Assembly (NCBI RefSeq): GCF_017426705.2
Contig: NZ_CP147251.1
Span: 1,023,501 to 1,087,500 of the forward strand
Length of the DNA: 64,000 nucleotides
Direction of reading: 5' to 3'
Source: Enterococcus sp. DIV2402
GTDB taxonomy: Bacteria > Bacillota > Bacilli > Lactobacillales > Enterococcaceae
Shown here: positions 27,498-36,980 of the stretch, piece by piece
Numbering within the stretch: position 1 is the stretch's first letter
Layout: each line of letters starts with the position of its first letter
Program-made: the position numbers and the translations under genes
The notes under the pieces: generated by a model
Told to the model about the DNA's origin: nothing
Seen by the model: only the letters and a program-made list of their open reading frames with translations
Database searches by the model: none

Positions 27498-28199
27498 ATG
27501 AAGGTTATTCGTGTAAAAAATGCGGACGAAGGCGGAAAAAAAGCGTTTGAAATTATTAAAGAAGGTATTGAAAATGGCGCGGAAGTTTTCGGATTAGCGA
27601 CAGGTAGCACACCAGAAACAATGTACAGCTATATGATTGCAAGTGATTTAGATTTTTCAGATAAAGTATCTATTAACTTAGACGAGTATGTTGGCTTAAG
27701 TGGTGATGACGAACAAAGTTACCGCTATTTTATGAATAAACACCTATTTAATGAAAAACCATTTAAAGAAACGTTTGTACCAAACGGCAAAGCAGAAGAT
27801 TTAGAAGCTGAGTGCAAACATTACGATGAAATCATTGCAACACATCCAATTGATATTCAAGTATTAGGAATTGGTCAAAATGGCCATATCGGTTTTAATG
27901 AACCTGGCACTCCATTTGATGCAACTACTCAAGTTGTGGAATTAACAGAATCAACCATCAATGCGAATAAACGTTACTTTGATAAAGTTGAAGATGTTCC
28001 AACACACGCATTATCAATGGGGATTGGTTCAATTCTAAAAAGTAAAAAAATCATCTTAATGGCATTCGGCGAAGCAAAAGCAGAAGCAGTAAAAGGCATG
28101 ATTGATGGGGAAGTAACAACGGATCTTCCTGCAAGTGTTTTACAAAAGCATGATGATGTTATTGTGATTGTTGACGAAGCTGCAGCAAGCAAATTATAA
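27498..28199 (+). CDS. nagB: Glucosamine-6-phosphate deaminase
   Basis: The 233-residue cytoplasmic enzyme converts glucosamine-6-phosphate to fructose-6-phosphate and ammonia. Visible motifs are GLATGSTPE near residue 35, the catalytic NLDEYVGL region, and [14 protein letters not shown] around residues 127-140. RBS: AGGGAGAG. It is a single-gene unit, with its own promoter and terminator. Together with nagE at 31845 it forms the GlcNAc utilisation genes in the window. nagA is not present here. Confidence 0.96.
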   Translation: MKVIRVKNADEGGKKAFEIIKEGIENGAEVFGLATGSTPETMYSYMIASDLDFSDKVSINLDEYVGLSGDDEQSYRYFMNKHLFNEKPFKETFVPNGKAEDLEAECKHYDEIIATHPIDIQVLGIGQNGHIGFNEPGTPFDATTQVVELTESTINANKRYFDKVEDVPTHALSMGIGSILKSKKIILMAFGEAKAEAVKGMIDGEVTTDLPASVLQKHDDVIVIVDEAAASKL

Positions 28200-28210
28200 A
28201 ATATACTCAA

Positions 28211-28247
28211 AAATCCTTAGACGATAACTTGTCTAAGGATTTTTTTC
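28211..28247 (+). terminator. nagB terminator
   Basis: A perfect 12-bp stem (28211-28222 with 28231-28242) is followed by seven T residues. Confidence 0.9.
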
Positions 28248-28459
28248 TGTTATTTTGTAGAGTTCTTTGTTTATTTTATCTGTTATTATCTGTTACAATA
28301 TAAGTGTTACACTGTATTAACTTTTATAGTGAAAAAACAGTGAAAGTAAATAAAAGATAAACATACAGAAGTGATATAGCGAAGAAGGTATTAATCAAAG
28401 TAATTGAATTATTTTAATCTGATAATAGACTAAAATAACAAAAAATTGAGGTGTAAAAA

Positions 28460-29791
28460 ATGGCAACAAAACATGATTTGATTTTAGCGCATATTGAGAG
28501 TTTACCTGTTGGCGAAAGGATTTCTGTTCGCGGAATTGCCAAAGAATTAGAAGTCAGCGAAGGAACTGCGTATCGTGCAATCAAAGATGCCGAAAATATT
28601 GGGTTGGTTTCAACCATTCAACGTGTTGGAACAATTCGGATTGAACGAAAATTAAAAAAACATATTGAAAAGTTAACCTTCAGTGAAGTGGTTCGAATTA
28701 TTGAAGGAGATGTCTTGGGTGGTTCAGCAGGTTTAGACAAAGATTTAAACCGATTTGTCATCGGAGCAATGAAAGAAAATGCTATGGAACGTTATATAAC
28801 GCCCGGTTCGTTAATGATTGTCGGAAACCGTGAAAATGTACAAGAACTCGCGCTTAAACAAGGAGCAGCTGTCTTAATCACTGGTGGGTTTGATACAACA
28901 GCTGAAATTCAGCAATTGGCAGATGAACTTGAGCTACCAATTTTACGAACAACCTATGATACTTTTACAGTCGCGACAATGATTAATCGTGCATTAAGTG
29001 ACCAATTAATCAAAAAAGATATTTTATTAGTCAGCGATATTTATATGCCATTAGACAAGACCAAATATTTAACGATTACAGACACCGTAAAAGACTACAA
29101 GCGATTATCTGAAGAAACCCATCATTCTCGCTATCCTGTGGTCAATCGTAACATGCGTGTAGTTGGAATTGTGACGGCAAAAGATGTTTTTGAAAAATCA
29201 AGCAGTCAACTAATTGAACGGGTGATGACCAGAGATCCACGCATGGTGAAAAAAGAAATGAGTGTAGCATCGGTCAGCCATCAGATGATTTGGGATGGCT
29301 TGGAAGTGATGCCTGTTGTAGCAGATGATTTATCTTTAATAGGGATTGTGACGCGTCAAGATGTCATGAAAGCTATGCAATTAGTTCAACGTCAACCCCA
29401 AGTTTCTGATACAATTTCTGATCAAATTACCGATCAAGTACGTATTATTGAACAAGATTTTGAAGGGCATAAATTAGACCAACCACATTTTAGTTTTACT
29501 GTTTCGCCACAAATGGTTGATGAACTAGGAACCATTTCATTTGGTGCGTTGAATGAAGTGATTGCGAATGCCACAAAACGTACGATGATTGCTAATCAAC
29601 GACGCAATACTTGGATTGAGCAAGTGAATTTACATTATTTCCGTTTAATTCAGTTAGAAAGTGAAATTATTTTACAACCCAAAATTCTCGAATTAGGTCG
29701 ACGTTCAGCGAAACTAGATATTGAAATCTTTATTGAGAATTCATTAGTTGGTAAAGCGATTGTAGTTTGCCAAGTAATGGAGCGTCCATAG
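28460..29791 (+). CDS. YtoI-like regulator: HTH, DRTGG, CBS pair, hotdog
   Basis: The 443-residue protein has four parts. An N-terminal winged helix-turn-helix (residues ~1-65) contains VRGIAKELEVSEGTAYRAI. A DRTGG-type domain covers ~80-185, two CBS domains ~190-310, and a C-terminal hotdog/thioesterase-like domain ~330-440. This matches B. subtilis YtoI. CBS and DRTGG domains usually sense nucleotides or cofactors, so it is probably a metabolite-responsive DNA-binding protein, but its targets are unknown. It lies 14 bp ahead of nrnA, as in Bacillus, where ytoI and ytqI (nrnA) are neighbours. Confidence 0.85.
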   Translation: MATKHDLILAHIESLPVGERISVRGIAKELEVSEGTAYRAIKDAENIGLVSTIQRVGTIRIERKLKKHIEKLTFSEVVRIIEGDVLGGSAGLDKDLNRFVIGAMKENAMERYITPGSLMIVGNRENVQELALKQGAAVLITGGFDTTAEIQQLADELELPILRTTYDTFTVATMINRALSDQLIKKDILLVSDIYMPLDKTKYLTITDTVKDYKRLSEETHHSRYPVVNRNMRVVGIVTAKDVFEKSSSQLIERVMTRDPRMVKKEMSVASVSHQMIWDGLEVMPVVADDLSLIGIVTRQDVMKAMQLVQRQPQVSDTISDQITDQVRIIEQDFEGHKLDQPHFSFTVSPQMVDELGTISFGALNEVIANATKRTMIANQRRNTWIEQVNLHYFRLIQLESEIILQPKILELGRRSAKLDIEIFIENSLVGKAIVVCQVMERP

Positions 29792-29805
29792 AAAGGAGAG
29801 TTTCA

Positions 29806-30780
29806 ATGAGCATACAAAATGAAATTTTAAATGAAATCAAACAATATGACACAATTATTATTCATCGTCATCAACGTCCTGACCCAGATGCGTTAGGTTC
29901 ACAAGTTGGTTTAGCTGAAATTTTACGTCAAAGTTTTCCTGAAAAAGCCATTTATCAAGTAGGTGGACCGGTAGAAGGCTTAGAATATTTAGCTACCATG
30001 GAAGAAATTCCAGAAGAGACTTATCAAGGCGCTTTAGTCATTGTGACAGATACAGCGAATGCACCAAGAATTAGTGATTCGCGTTACGATTTAGGCGATA
30101 AGTTAATTAAAATTGATCATCATCCAAATGATGAACCATACGGCGATTTAGTTTGGGTCAATACCCATGCAAGTAGTTGTAGTGAAATGATTGCTGATTT
30201 TTGGCAGTTATTCCCTGATGAATTAGTGATGAATGAAGCAGCAGCACGTCTATTGTACGGCGGTATTGTAGGGGATACGGGAAGATTTTTGTATCCAGCG
30301 ACGTCTGCACACACATTAGCAATTGCTTCAAAATTAGTTGAATATGGATTTGATGCAACGAAATTAAATCGCCAATTAGAACAAGTTTCACGAGATGTCG
30401 CTAGACTTTCAGGGTATGTGTATCAAAATCTGGAAATCGATGAACATGGCGCTGGGCGTATTATTTTTACCAAAGAATTGATGGAAGAATTTTCAGTCAC
30501 CGACGCTCAAACAGCTGGTGTAGTACCGTTGCCAGGCGTGATTGAGGATGTTCTAGCCTGGGGGATTTTTGTCGAACAACCACAAGGCTATTACCGTGTG
30601 CGATTACGTTCAAAAGGCCCAGTAATTAATGAATTAGCGAAACAACATCATGGTGGTGGGCATCCCTTAGCTAGTGGAGCAAATGCCTATAGTTTAGAAG
30701 AAGCGCAAGAAATCTATGAAGAAATTCAGCGTTTATGTCATGAATTTGTTGAAAATGAGGCAAAAGATACCGAAAAGTAG
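29806..30780 (+). CDS. nrnA: Bifunctional oligoribonuclease/PAP phosphatase
   Basis: The 324-residue DHH/DHHA1 phosphoesterase degrades nano-RNAs and converts 3'-phosphoadenosine-5'-phosphate to AMP. Metal motifs are HRHQRPDPDALGS near residue 20, VTDTAN, the signature IDHHP near residue 104, and the C-terminal HHGGGHPLASGA. The ATG at 29806 follows AAAGGAGAG with good spacing. A reading from further upstream overlaps ytoI and lacks an RBS. It is likely co-transcribed with the ytoI-like gene. Confidence 0.94.
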   Translation: MSIQNEILNEIKQYDTIIIHRHQRPDPDALGSQVGLAEILRQSFPEKAIYQVGGPVEGLEYLATMEEIPEETYQGALVIVTDTANAPRISDSRYDLGDKLIKIDHHPNDEPYGDLVWVNTHASSCSEMIADFWQLFPDELVMNEAAARLLYGGIVGDTGRFLYPATSAHTLAIASKLVEYGFDATKLNRQLEQVSRDVARLSGYVYQNLEIDEHGAGRIIFTKELMEEFSVTDAQTAGVVPLPGVIEDVLAWGIFVEQPQGYYRVRLRSKGPVINELAKQHHGGGHPLASGANAYSLEEAQEIYEEIQRLCHEFVENEAKDTEK

Positions 30781-30791
30781 CAGAGTATCTC

Positions 30792-30820
30792 TTGACAAAA
30801 TACAAATAGGTCTATACAAT
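30792..30820 (+). promoter_or_regulatory. nagY-nagE promoter
   Basis: A perfect -35 TTGACA (30792-30797), a 17-bp spacer and TACAAT (30815-30820) form a very strong sigma-A promoter. It lies 12 bp after the nrnA stop. Confidence 0.85.
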
Positions 30821-30841
30821 TGGAAATTGTTAACATACTTG

Positions 30842-30876
30842 TTTTCATGTGACTAGGATAGACTAGGCATGGAAAA
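30842..30876 (+). promoter_or_regulatory. RAT-like antiterminator of nagY-nagE
   Basis: TTTTCATG (30842-30849) pairs with CATG-G-AAAA (30868-30876), and CTAG (30853-30856) pairs with CTAG (30863-30866), leaving internal loops. This is the shape of a ribonucleic antiterminator for BglG-type proteins. Its 3' arm is the 5' arm of the following terminator, so the two structures exclude each other. Confidence 0.7.
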
Positions 30877-30930
30877 TTCCACAAAGGGTGTTTTTTACAC
30901 TTTTTAGGGGATTTTTCCATGCTTTTTTTG
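30867..30930 (+). terminator. Leader terminator controlled by NagY
   Basis: GCATGGAAAA (30867-30876) pairs with TTTTCCATGC (30913-30922), followed by seven T residues. A second small stem sits in the loop. It lies between the promoter and the nagY start, so it should stop transcription unless the antiterminator forms. Confidence 0.85.
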
Positions 30931-30996
30931 TTTGTTGGCCGCAAACATTTCTAGTAAAATGAAACACACTATTCTGCAGAAGAGGAATTATTCGCA

Positions 30997-31842
30997 ATGA
31001 AAATCAAAAAAATCTTAAATCAAAATGCTGTATTAGTTGAAGATGATGGCGAAGAGAAAGTAGCAATTGGCAAAGGAATTGGGTTTGAGAAAAAAAGAAA
31101 TGACTTATTGTTTTCACGTGAGATTGAACGAATTTTCGTCATGGAACCAGAAGGACAAATGAAGTTGCAAAGTTTATTAAATCAAATTGACGAACAATTT
31201 TTATTTGCCGCGGAACATATTATTGATTATGCGGAAACCGTCTTAATGGAAAAATTAAATGAGCATATAGTTATTGCACTGACGGATCACATCGCATTTT
31301 CTGCATCGAACATTCGCAATGGAATTATCATTCGTAATAAATTACTTCGAGAAATCGAAGTGTTATACAGTGATGAATTTAGTATCGCACAATGGGCAGT
31401 GGATTATTTAAACAAAGAGTTAGGTGTTCCTTACACATATGATGAAGCGGGGTATATCGCCATTCACTTGCATAGCGCTAGAAGTGGACATAACAGTAAT
31501 CATCAAAGTATTCGGGAAGTCACTATTATTTCAGATATTATTCGCTTAATAGAAAAAGAACTGTCCGTCGATATTCACGGAGAACAAATGGCATTAAATT
31601 ATTCTCGTTTAGCCAATCACTTGCGTTTGCTTTTACAACGTTATCACAATCAACAATACGCAGTGTTAGATGATGAGATTGTCGAGATGGTGAAACGGAA
31701 ATATCCGGAAAGCTATGAAGTTGCGAAAAAAATACGAGTATTGCTAATTAAAAATTATCAAGTATCAACAACAAGTGAAGAATTAGGCTACCTGGCGATT
31801 CATATTGAACGCTTGCGTATCGCCAAACAAATGGAGGAATAA
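30997..31842 (+). CDS. nagY: BglG-type transcription antiterminator of nagE
   Basis: The 281-residue RNA-binding regulator has an N-terminal CAT domain (residues 1-55, MKIKKILNQNAVLVEDD) and two PRD domains (~65-170 and ~175-280). Conserved His residues lie in AAEHIIDYAE, AIHLHSAR and AIHIERLR. Such proteins bind a RAT stem in the leader and prevent termination when the sugar is present. The gene precedes nagE by two bases, and its own leader contains the matching RAT/terminator pair. The pair corresponds to enterococcal NagY/NagE. GlcT/LicT would be alternative names. Confidence 0.88.
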   Translation: MKIKKILNQNAVLVEDDGEEKVAIGKGIGFEKKRNDLLFSREIERIFVMEPEGQMKLQSLLNQIDEQFLFAAEHIIDYAETVLMEKLNEHIVIALTDHIAFSASNIRNGIIIRNKLLREIEVLYSDEFSIAQWAVDYLNKELGVPYTYDEAGYIAIHLHSARSGHNSNHQSIREVTIISDIIRLIEKELSVDIHGEQMALNYSRLANHLRLLLQRYHNQQYAVLDDEIVEMVKRKYPESYEVAKKIRVLLIKNYQVSTTSEELGYLAIHIERLRIAKQMEE

Positions 31843-31844
31843 AG

Positions 31845-33821
31845 ATGAAAGCATATATGCAACGAATGGGTCGTTCGTTAATGTTACCAGTAGCTGTATT
31901 ACCAGCTGCCGCAATTTTAATGGGGATTGCTAACTGGGTAGGAAATGGTGATCCAAATATCAATGTATTTACAATTTTTATGTTTAATGCAGGGGATGCG
32001 ATTTTAAGTCATTTGGCAGTGTTATTTGCAGTCGGTTTAGCATTAGGGATGTCAAAAGATAAAGATGGTGCCGCAGCTTTGGCTGGTTTAGTTGCGTACC
32101 TTGTGCCAGAAAAATTATTGTCACCGGCTTCTATTCAGACAATTCAAGGATTGGATGATGTAAGTGCAGTAGCCGCAGCATTTACTAAAACACAAAATAA
32201 CGTATTAATCGGGATTATTGCTGGTTTGGTTGCTGCTGCAATGTACAATCGCTTTAGTAATGTAAAATTACCGATGGCGTTGTCTTTCTTTAGTGGGAAA
32301 CGTTTAGTTCCAATTATGTCAGCTGTTTCAATGGTAGTTGCTTCTGCTGTTTTATATTTTGCTTGGCCAGTAATTTATGATGTATTAGTAACATTTGGTA
32401 CAGGAATTTCTAGCTTAGGTTTTGTAGGAGCTGGATTGTATGGATTCTTTAACCGTTTATTAATTCCAACTGGATTACATCACGCGTTAAACTCTGTATT
32501 TTGGTTTGATGTAGCAGGCATTAATGATATTGGGAATTTCTTAGGTGGACAAAAAGCCATTGATTCAGGTTTAGCTATCGTTGGTAAAACAGGCATGTAT
32601 CAAGCTGGTTTCTTCCCAGTTATGATGTTTGGCTTACCAGCAGGGGCATTTGCGATGTATCGTGCTGCACGTCCGGAGAAGAAAAAAGTAACCGCGTCAT
32701 TAATGATGGCTGCAGGGTTTGCATCATTCTTTACAGGGGTGACTGAACCACTAGAATTTTCATTTATGTTTGTTGCATGGCCATTGTATGTTTTACATGC
32801 TGTATTTACAGGCTTATCTTTAGCAATCAGTGCGTTCTTCCAATGGACAGCTGGTTTTGCATTTAGTGCTGGTTTTGTAGATTTCTTCTTAGCATTGAAA
32901 AATCCCGTTGCCAATCAACCATTAATGTTGGTTGTACAAGGTCTTGTTTTTGCCGCAATTTACTACTTTGGTTTTACTTTTGCTATTAAAAAATTCAATT
33001 TAATGACACCAGGTCGTGAAGAAGGCGAAAGTGAAGTAACTGAAGATGTCGCATCATCAACTGGTGGTAAACATGCAGTAATGGCGGAACGTATTTATGA
33101 AGGTTTAGGTGGTAGTCAAAACGTAACAACAATTGATAATTGTACAACTCGTTTACGTTTGCAAGTGAAAGATACTGACATCGTAGATCAAACGAAGATA
33201 AAAGCAACAGGCGTTCCAGGAATCAAAGTGATTGATAAAAATAATATTCAAGTGATTGTTGGTACTGAAGTGCAATTTGTAGCAGATGAAATGTCCCGTA
33301 TGCATACAGGTGCACCAAAAGCAGCAGCCGTTGAAACAGGAAAAGAAACGGTCATCGAAGTACCAAAAATCCAAGATGTTTATGCAGTTGCCAATGGACA
33401 AGTAGTCTCAATTACTGAAGTATCTGATGAAGTATTTTCTCAAAAAATGATGGGTGATGGGTTTGCAGTCGTACCAACTACAGGAGAAATTTTTGCGCCA
33501 GTTGCTGGAACGATTTTAAATATCTTCCCAACAAAACATGCGATGGGGATTCAAACAGCTTCAGGTGTAGAAGTATTACTACACATGGGCATCGACACAG
33601 TTAGCTTAAAAGGTGAACCATTTGAATTGTATGTTGCAGAAGGGCAGAATGTCGCACGTGGTCAATTGATTGCAAAAGTTGACCTAGACATGATTAAAGA
33701 CGCTGGTCGTCATACAGACATGATTGTGGTCTTTACGAATCCAGATAACATTGCTTCTTTAGCAATTGAAACAGGAAATAATGAAGCGAATGCTGTTATC
33801 GGTTCTATTGAAAGTAACTAA
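31845..33821 (+). CDS. nagE: PTS N-acetylglucosamine EIICBA
   Basis: The 658-residue protein has EIIC (residues 1 to ~385), EIIB (~405-485) with phospho-Cys433 in DNCTTRLRL, and EIIA (~510-645) with phospho-His580 in LLHMGIDTV. The EIIC sequence, with NRLLIPTGLHHALNSVFWF and a short periplasmic region, resembles NagE rather than glucose-specific PtsG. It should import GlcNAc as GlcNAc-6-phosphate. It is co-transcribed with nagY. Some glucose transport cannot be excluded. Confidence 0.92.
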   Translation: MKAYMQRMGRSLMLPVAVLPAAAILMGIANWVGNGDPNINVFTIFMFNAGDAILSHLAVLFAVGLALGMSKDKDGAAALAGLVAYLVPEKLLSPASIQTIQGLDDVSAVAAAFTKTQNNVLIGIIAGLVAAAMYNRFSNVKLPMALSFFSGKRLVPIMSAVSMVVASAVLYFAWPVIYDVLVTFGTGISSLGFVGAGLYGFFNRLLIPTGLHHALNSVFWFDVAGINDIGNFLGGQKAIDSGLAIVGKTGMYQAGFFPVMMFGLPAGAFAMYRAARPEKKKVTASLMMAAGFASFFTGVTEPLEFSFMFVAWPLYVLHAVFTGLSLAISAFFQWTAGFAFSAGFVDFFLALKNPVANQPLMLVVQGLVFAAIYYFGFTFAIKKFNLMTPGREEGESEVTEDVASSTGGKHAVMAERIYEGLGGSQNVTTIDNCTTRLRLQVKDTDIVDQTKIKATGVPGIKVIDKNNIQVIVGTEVQFVADEMSRMHTGAPKAAAVETGKETVIEVPKIQDVYAVANGQVVSITEVSDEVFSQKMMGDGFAVVPTTGEIFAPVAGTILNIFPTKHAMGIQTASGVEVLLHMGIDTVSLKGEPFELYVAEGQNVARGQLIAKVDLDMIKDAGRHTDMIVVFTNPDNIASLAIETGNNEANAVIGSIESN

Positions 33822-33825
33822 TTTT

Positions 33826-33858
33826 AAACCATCGAGTATTATGCTCGATGGTTTTTTT
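33826..33858 (+). terminator. nagE terminator
   Basis: The 11-bp stem AAACCATCGAG/CTCGATGGTTT (33826-33836 with 33844-33854) continues into a T-run. The group II intron remnant begins directly after it. Confidence 0.9.
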
Positions 33859-34040
33859 GTGCGCCCGACATGCATGATAACTTGGTGGTAAAAGTCCATT
33901 GTGACGTGGAATCTGAAGGAAGTCTGAAGCAAAAGCTTGTATGAAGAAAGCTATACAAGTGGAAAATTCAACTAATTTTAAAACGGCACTCATGTATTAC
34001 TTGTGGATGAAACCTTGGTAAGTATACATGAGTACCATTT
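33859..34040 (+). mobile_element. Group IIC intron remnant (5' domain I), no reverse transcriptase
   Basis: The sequence starts GTGCGCCCGACATG directly after the nagE terminator T-run, like the 5' end of bacterial class C group II introns. These insert behind terminators. Further matches are the CTTGGTGGTAAAAGTCC segment and GTGGAATCTGAAGGAAG (33913 onward), a typical domain I stretch. A normal element would be near 1.9 kb with a reverse transcriptase. Here only about 120-180 bp remain. The 3' limit is uncertain. A 10-bp dyad at 33988-33997/34024-34033 may mark its edge. Confidence 0.7.
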
Positions 34041-34089
34041 TCTTATTTTTCGGCTATCGTTTGTGTAAGATAAGGTTTCGTAAGCTGAA

Positions 34090-34428
34090 CTAATTTTTTG
34101 TTTCTGTCAAAGAGTTAAGAATTAAGTGCGTAACATCTTCAACGTTTCCTGTATAAATATTCTGATAAGGAATACACAGCCCCTTTTCTTTAATTTTCTC
34201 TGGAATATACCTTGAATCCAAATCATTAAAAATAATTAAATCCGCTGATGGTAGCACGTTGCTCGTAGTATCGTAACTAATAAATTGAAGGTCAATGTCG
34301 GATGGTAATTCTTCTTTAAGTTTTTCCTTAAAACGTTTAACACCTTTTCCTGATGTATTGTGGCCATAGCCGAATGGTGGACCACCATCTTGAACATTTA
34401 TGGAATATATCCATAGTACTTTTTTCAT
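34090..34428 (-). CDS. Hypothetical protein, 112 residues
   Basis: The protein starts MKKVLWIYSINVQDGG and looks like a small alternating alpha/beta domain of roughly the size of a PTS EIIB-Lac domain, but the catalytic Cys is missing at the expected place. The ATG at 34428 follows AGGAGA at good spacing. A longer start at 34443 would overlap that RBS. It lies downstream of the intron remnant and has no partner gene. Function is unknown. Confidence 0.5.
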   Translation of the reverse strand: MKKVLWIYSINVQDGGPPFGYGHNTSGKGVKRFKEKLKEELPSDIDLQFISYDTTSNVLPSADLIIFNDLDSRYIPEKIKEKGLCIPYQNIYTGNVEDVTHLILNSLTETKN

Positions 34429-34869
34429 GCTATCTCTCCTCATAATTTATATTTCAAAGCATATCGTTTTACTTTGATTTCATTAATTTATTTATAGTAT
34501 AGTCTTTTTTATCTAAAGTTACGTAGTTTACTTGAATAGTTATTTTTTTGAATGATTTTATTCTCTTTATGAAACGTAACTTGATAGGTATATGTTTTTT
34601 GTTCTGCTATTTCTGAATGCTCATAAAAGTGAACGAATGTTTTTATTTAGTATCATTACGCTAGTCTCACCAGTCCTTAGATTTCACAATATAACTATAA
34701 ATGATCTCATCATTTCTATTATATCAGTATTGATAGGTATCATTGGATATAAGCTAAATGTGTATACAATTAAAAAACAAGCTTATCTTACAATCAATTC
34801 CGACTATAAGAGAAGCTTGTTTTTAAGTTTTTTGCAACTAATTTTAATGATAAATGATGACCGTTTTTA
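34429..34869. other. AT-rich intergenic region
   Basis: No well-supported gene or RNA is seen. One weak frame at 34592-34891 (+) is listed separately. The composition is very AT-rich, consistent with decayed or recently acquired DNA next to the intron remnant. Confidence 0.3.
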
Positions 34870-34891
34870 TCATGGTGTAACTAACTCTTGA
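34592..34891 (+). CDS. Doubtful small membrane ORF
   Basis: A 99-codon frame encodes two hydrophobic stretches and could be a small membrane protein. It has no convincing RBS, lies in AT-rich DNA where such frames arise by chance, and its end overlaps the 3' end of the gene on the other strand by about 20 bp. I think it is probably not a gene. Confidence 0.2.
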   Translation: MFFVLLFLNAHKSERMFLFSIITLVSPVLRFHNITINDLIISIISVLIGIIGYKLNVYTIKKQAYLTINSDYKRSLFLSFLQLILMINDDRFYHGVTNS

Positions 34892-36696
34892 TTATAAAAC
34901 TTACTTTTTTTTGCGAGCTCTAAATTGACTTTTTTAAAACCATCTCTCTCAATTAGGGTAGGCGTTGTTGAGGTTAAATCAGTTCCTAAGCCTAACCGGT
35001 TATTAGGGATAGTGACACCCATACTAGCTAAAATTGTTGGAAAATAATCAAAAGGAGCATAGGCACGTTGGGGCGTTTTGGCAGGCGTAGCACTATTTAA
35101 AATTAGATTGAATGTTGAACGCTGATAATCAGCAGGAATGTTATCAAAATAGTCTTTATCCATGCTTAAATGATCGCCTGTTAGCACGACAGTTGTATCT
35201 TTATAAAACGGTTGTGTTTGCATCCAACGTACAAATTCAGTCACTTGTTTTTGCGAATGAACAATCACATTGGCGTACTGGTTTTCATAAAGCTTCGGTG
35301 TTTCGTTACTTACATAGCCATTTGGAAAGTGCGTATCAATTGTTTGCATCGTCAAAGCAAAAGGTTCTTGACTTGCTGCCAAACGTGTTAATTCTTCTTT
35401 GGCAAAGCTAAATAATTTTTGATCTTCAAAGCCCCACCAAACGTAATAGTCTTCAGGAAGACGGTTGCTTTCTTTCGCTTGTTGATAATCGACTAAATGT
35501 GTATTGCCATGCGTTTGATAATAAGTTGCCATGCCACTAAAATTGGCAGGAGAGCCCATTAGTAATGTTTGTTGATAGTCTGCTTCGGCTAAAATATCAC
35601 CCATAGTAGTTGCACCAGGTAAAAAGTAATCTTTTTTACCATAGGCATGGCTATCTGTTGCAATTTTGACTGGCAAACCGGCTGTCATATTTACAACAGC
35701 CGCCATTGTCCAACCTGAGCCATATGTTTGATAAGGTCCGCCAAATAATTCATCCTGAGAAAAATGCATGCCTTCTTGGGACAAAGCTGTTAAATCTGGC
35801 AGGAGGTTTTCTTCTGAATTCCCACCTAAAGAAGAATCTAAATAAGAGTTTTCCATAGATTCTAAGTAGATGTGTACCAAATTTCGTTTTTGTTTAGGAA
35901 AAGTCAATTTAACTGAATCAGGTGCAACATAATTATCCTCAATATAAGATGATTTCGAAGTTAGCGAATGGATAACTTCATCTAAGCGCAAGGTCGAAAT
36001 GGCATAAATACTAGAGATAAATAATAGAAATGCGGCGATAACACCGCCAATTTTACGAATACGTCCATTTGGTAACGGCGTACGATATTTGTTTACGACA
36101 TTGACAGGTGCCCATAAAAAAGTTAAAAAAATAACAGCACCAGTCACATATAATAAAATTTGTGTATCTACAACATCAATTAAAAGCTCATTGGCGGCAC
36201 CATTTACAGGCGAGGTAAAATTAAACATAAACTGTTCCGGTGCGATGGAACCAAAGAAATGATGAAACCAATCGGTACCAATTAGCAAGAACCATCCAAT
36301 CAAAAACATCGCTGAATCAATAATTAGCCAGTTTCGTTCAGCTTTGGTCCGTGGTTTTTTACATTCCTTCAAATGAGCGGAATGATAAATTTGATATTTC
36401 ATAAATAAAAAAACTAACCCAATTACCATTGCAAATAAGACGTATTTCAAGCTAAAGGTGATTGTGTAAGTCTCATTTAGAAATAAATGATTTTTTTGTA
36501 AGATAAAACGTAATAAAAAGAGCGAAAATAAATTAATATATACGGTGTTTTGTAAAAATATGAATGTCTTATTTTTCCCATGCAAAGTGCTAGAACAACG
36601 TAATTCAGCTAAGGTTGTCAACGTACCTACAAGAAGAAAATTGATGAACATCATGATGTTGTAGATCCTTTCTAAAATGTATTGCTTTTGCTCCAA
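34870..36696 (-). CDS. LTA synthase/phosphoglycerol transferase-like sulfatase-fold protein
   Basis: The 608-residue membrane protein has about five N-terminal hydrophobic segments (residues ~10-260) and an extracellular alkaline-phosphatase-fold domain. The nucleophile region reads YLESMENSY, and a metal site appears as TGDHLSMD. It resembles LtaS and, in the catalytic part, the OpgB-type phosphoglycerol transferases. It probably transfers glycerol phosphate from phosphatidylglycerol to a cell-envelope glycan. The start may be TTG at 36696 or ATG at 36654 (594 residues). Neither has an ideal RBS. Monocistronic. Confidence 0.85.
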   Translation of the reverse strand: MEQKQYILERIYNIMMFINFLLVGTLTTLAELRCSSTLHGKNKTFIFLQNTVYINLFSLFLLRFILQKNHLFLNETYTITFSLKYVLFAMVIGLVFLFMKYQIYHSAHLKECKKPRTKAERNWLIIDSAMFLIGWFLLIGTDWFHHFFGSIAPEQFMFNFTSPVNGAANELLIDVVDTQILLYVTGAVIFLTFLWAPVNVVNKYRTPLPNGRIRKIGGVIAAFLLFISSIYAISTLRLDEVIHSLTSKSSYIEDNYVAPDSVKLTFPKQKRNLVHIYLESMENSYLDSSLGGNSEENLLPDLTALSQEGMHFSQDELFGGPYQTYGSGWTMAAVVNMTAGLPVKIATDSHAYGKKDYFLPGATTMGDILAEADYQQTLLMGSPANFSGMATYYQTHGNTHLVDYQQAKESNRLPEDYYVWWGFEDQKLFSFAKEELTRLAASQEPFALTMQTIDTHFPNGYVSNETPKLYENQYANVIVHSQKQVTEFVRWMQTQPFYKDTTVVLTGDHLSMDKDYFDNIPADYQRSTFNLILNSATPAKTPQRAYAPFDYFPTILASMGVTIPNNRLGLGTDLTSTTPTLIERDGFKKVNLELAKKSKFYNQELVTP

Positions 36697-36980
36697 GAAA
36701 TCTCTTTGAATTTTGATGAAACTGACCCGATTATATCAAGTTTTTTCTTTTTGTACAGTCTTTCTTTCAAAAATGAGAAAAAAGTAAGAAGATTATCAAA
36801 AAAATAGAAAAAAACATTGATTGGTAGCGATTTCCAAGTATTTTTGTCAAAAAATAAAAGGAAGCTGTAAAAGATTGTGGCTTGTTTTGAACTAAAAACA
36901 AGCTATTTAACGACTTGTTTTTTTTCATAAAAAATGGGTTAATAAGAAGATAGAAATTGTATCGATATAAAGGAGAAAAC

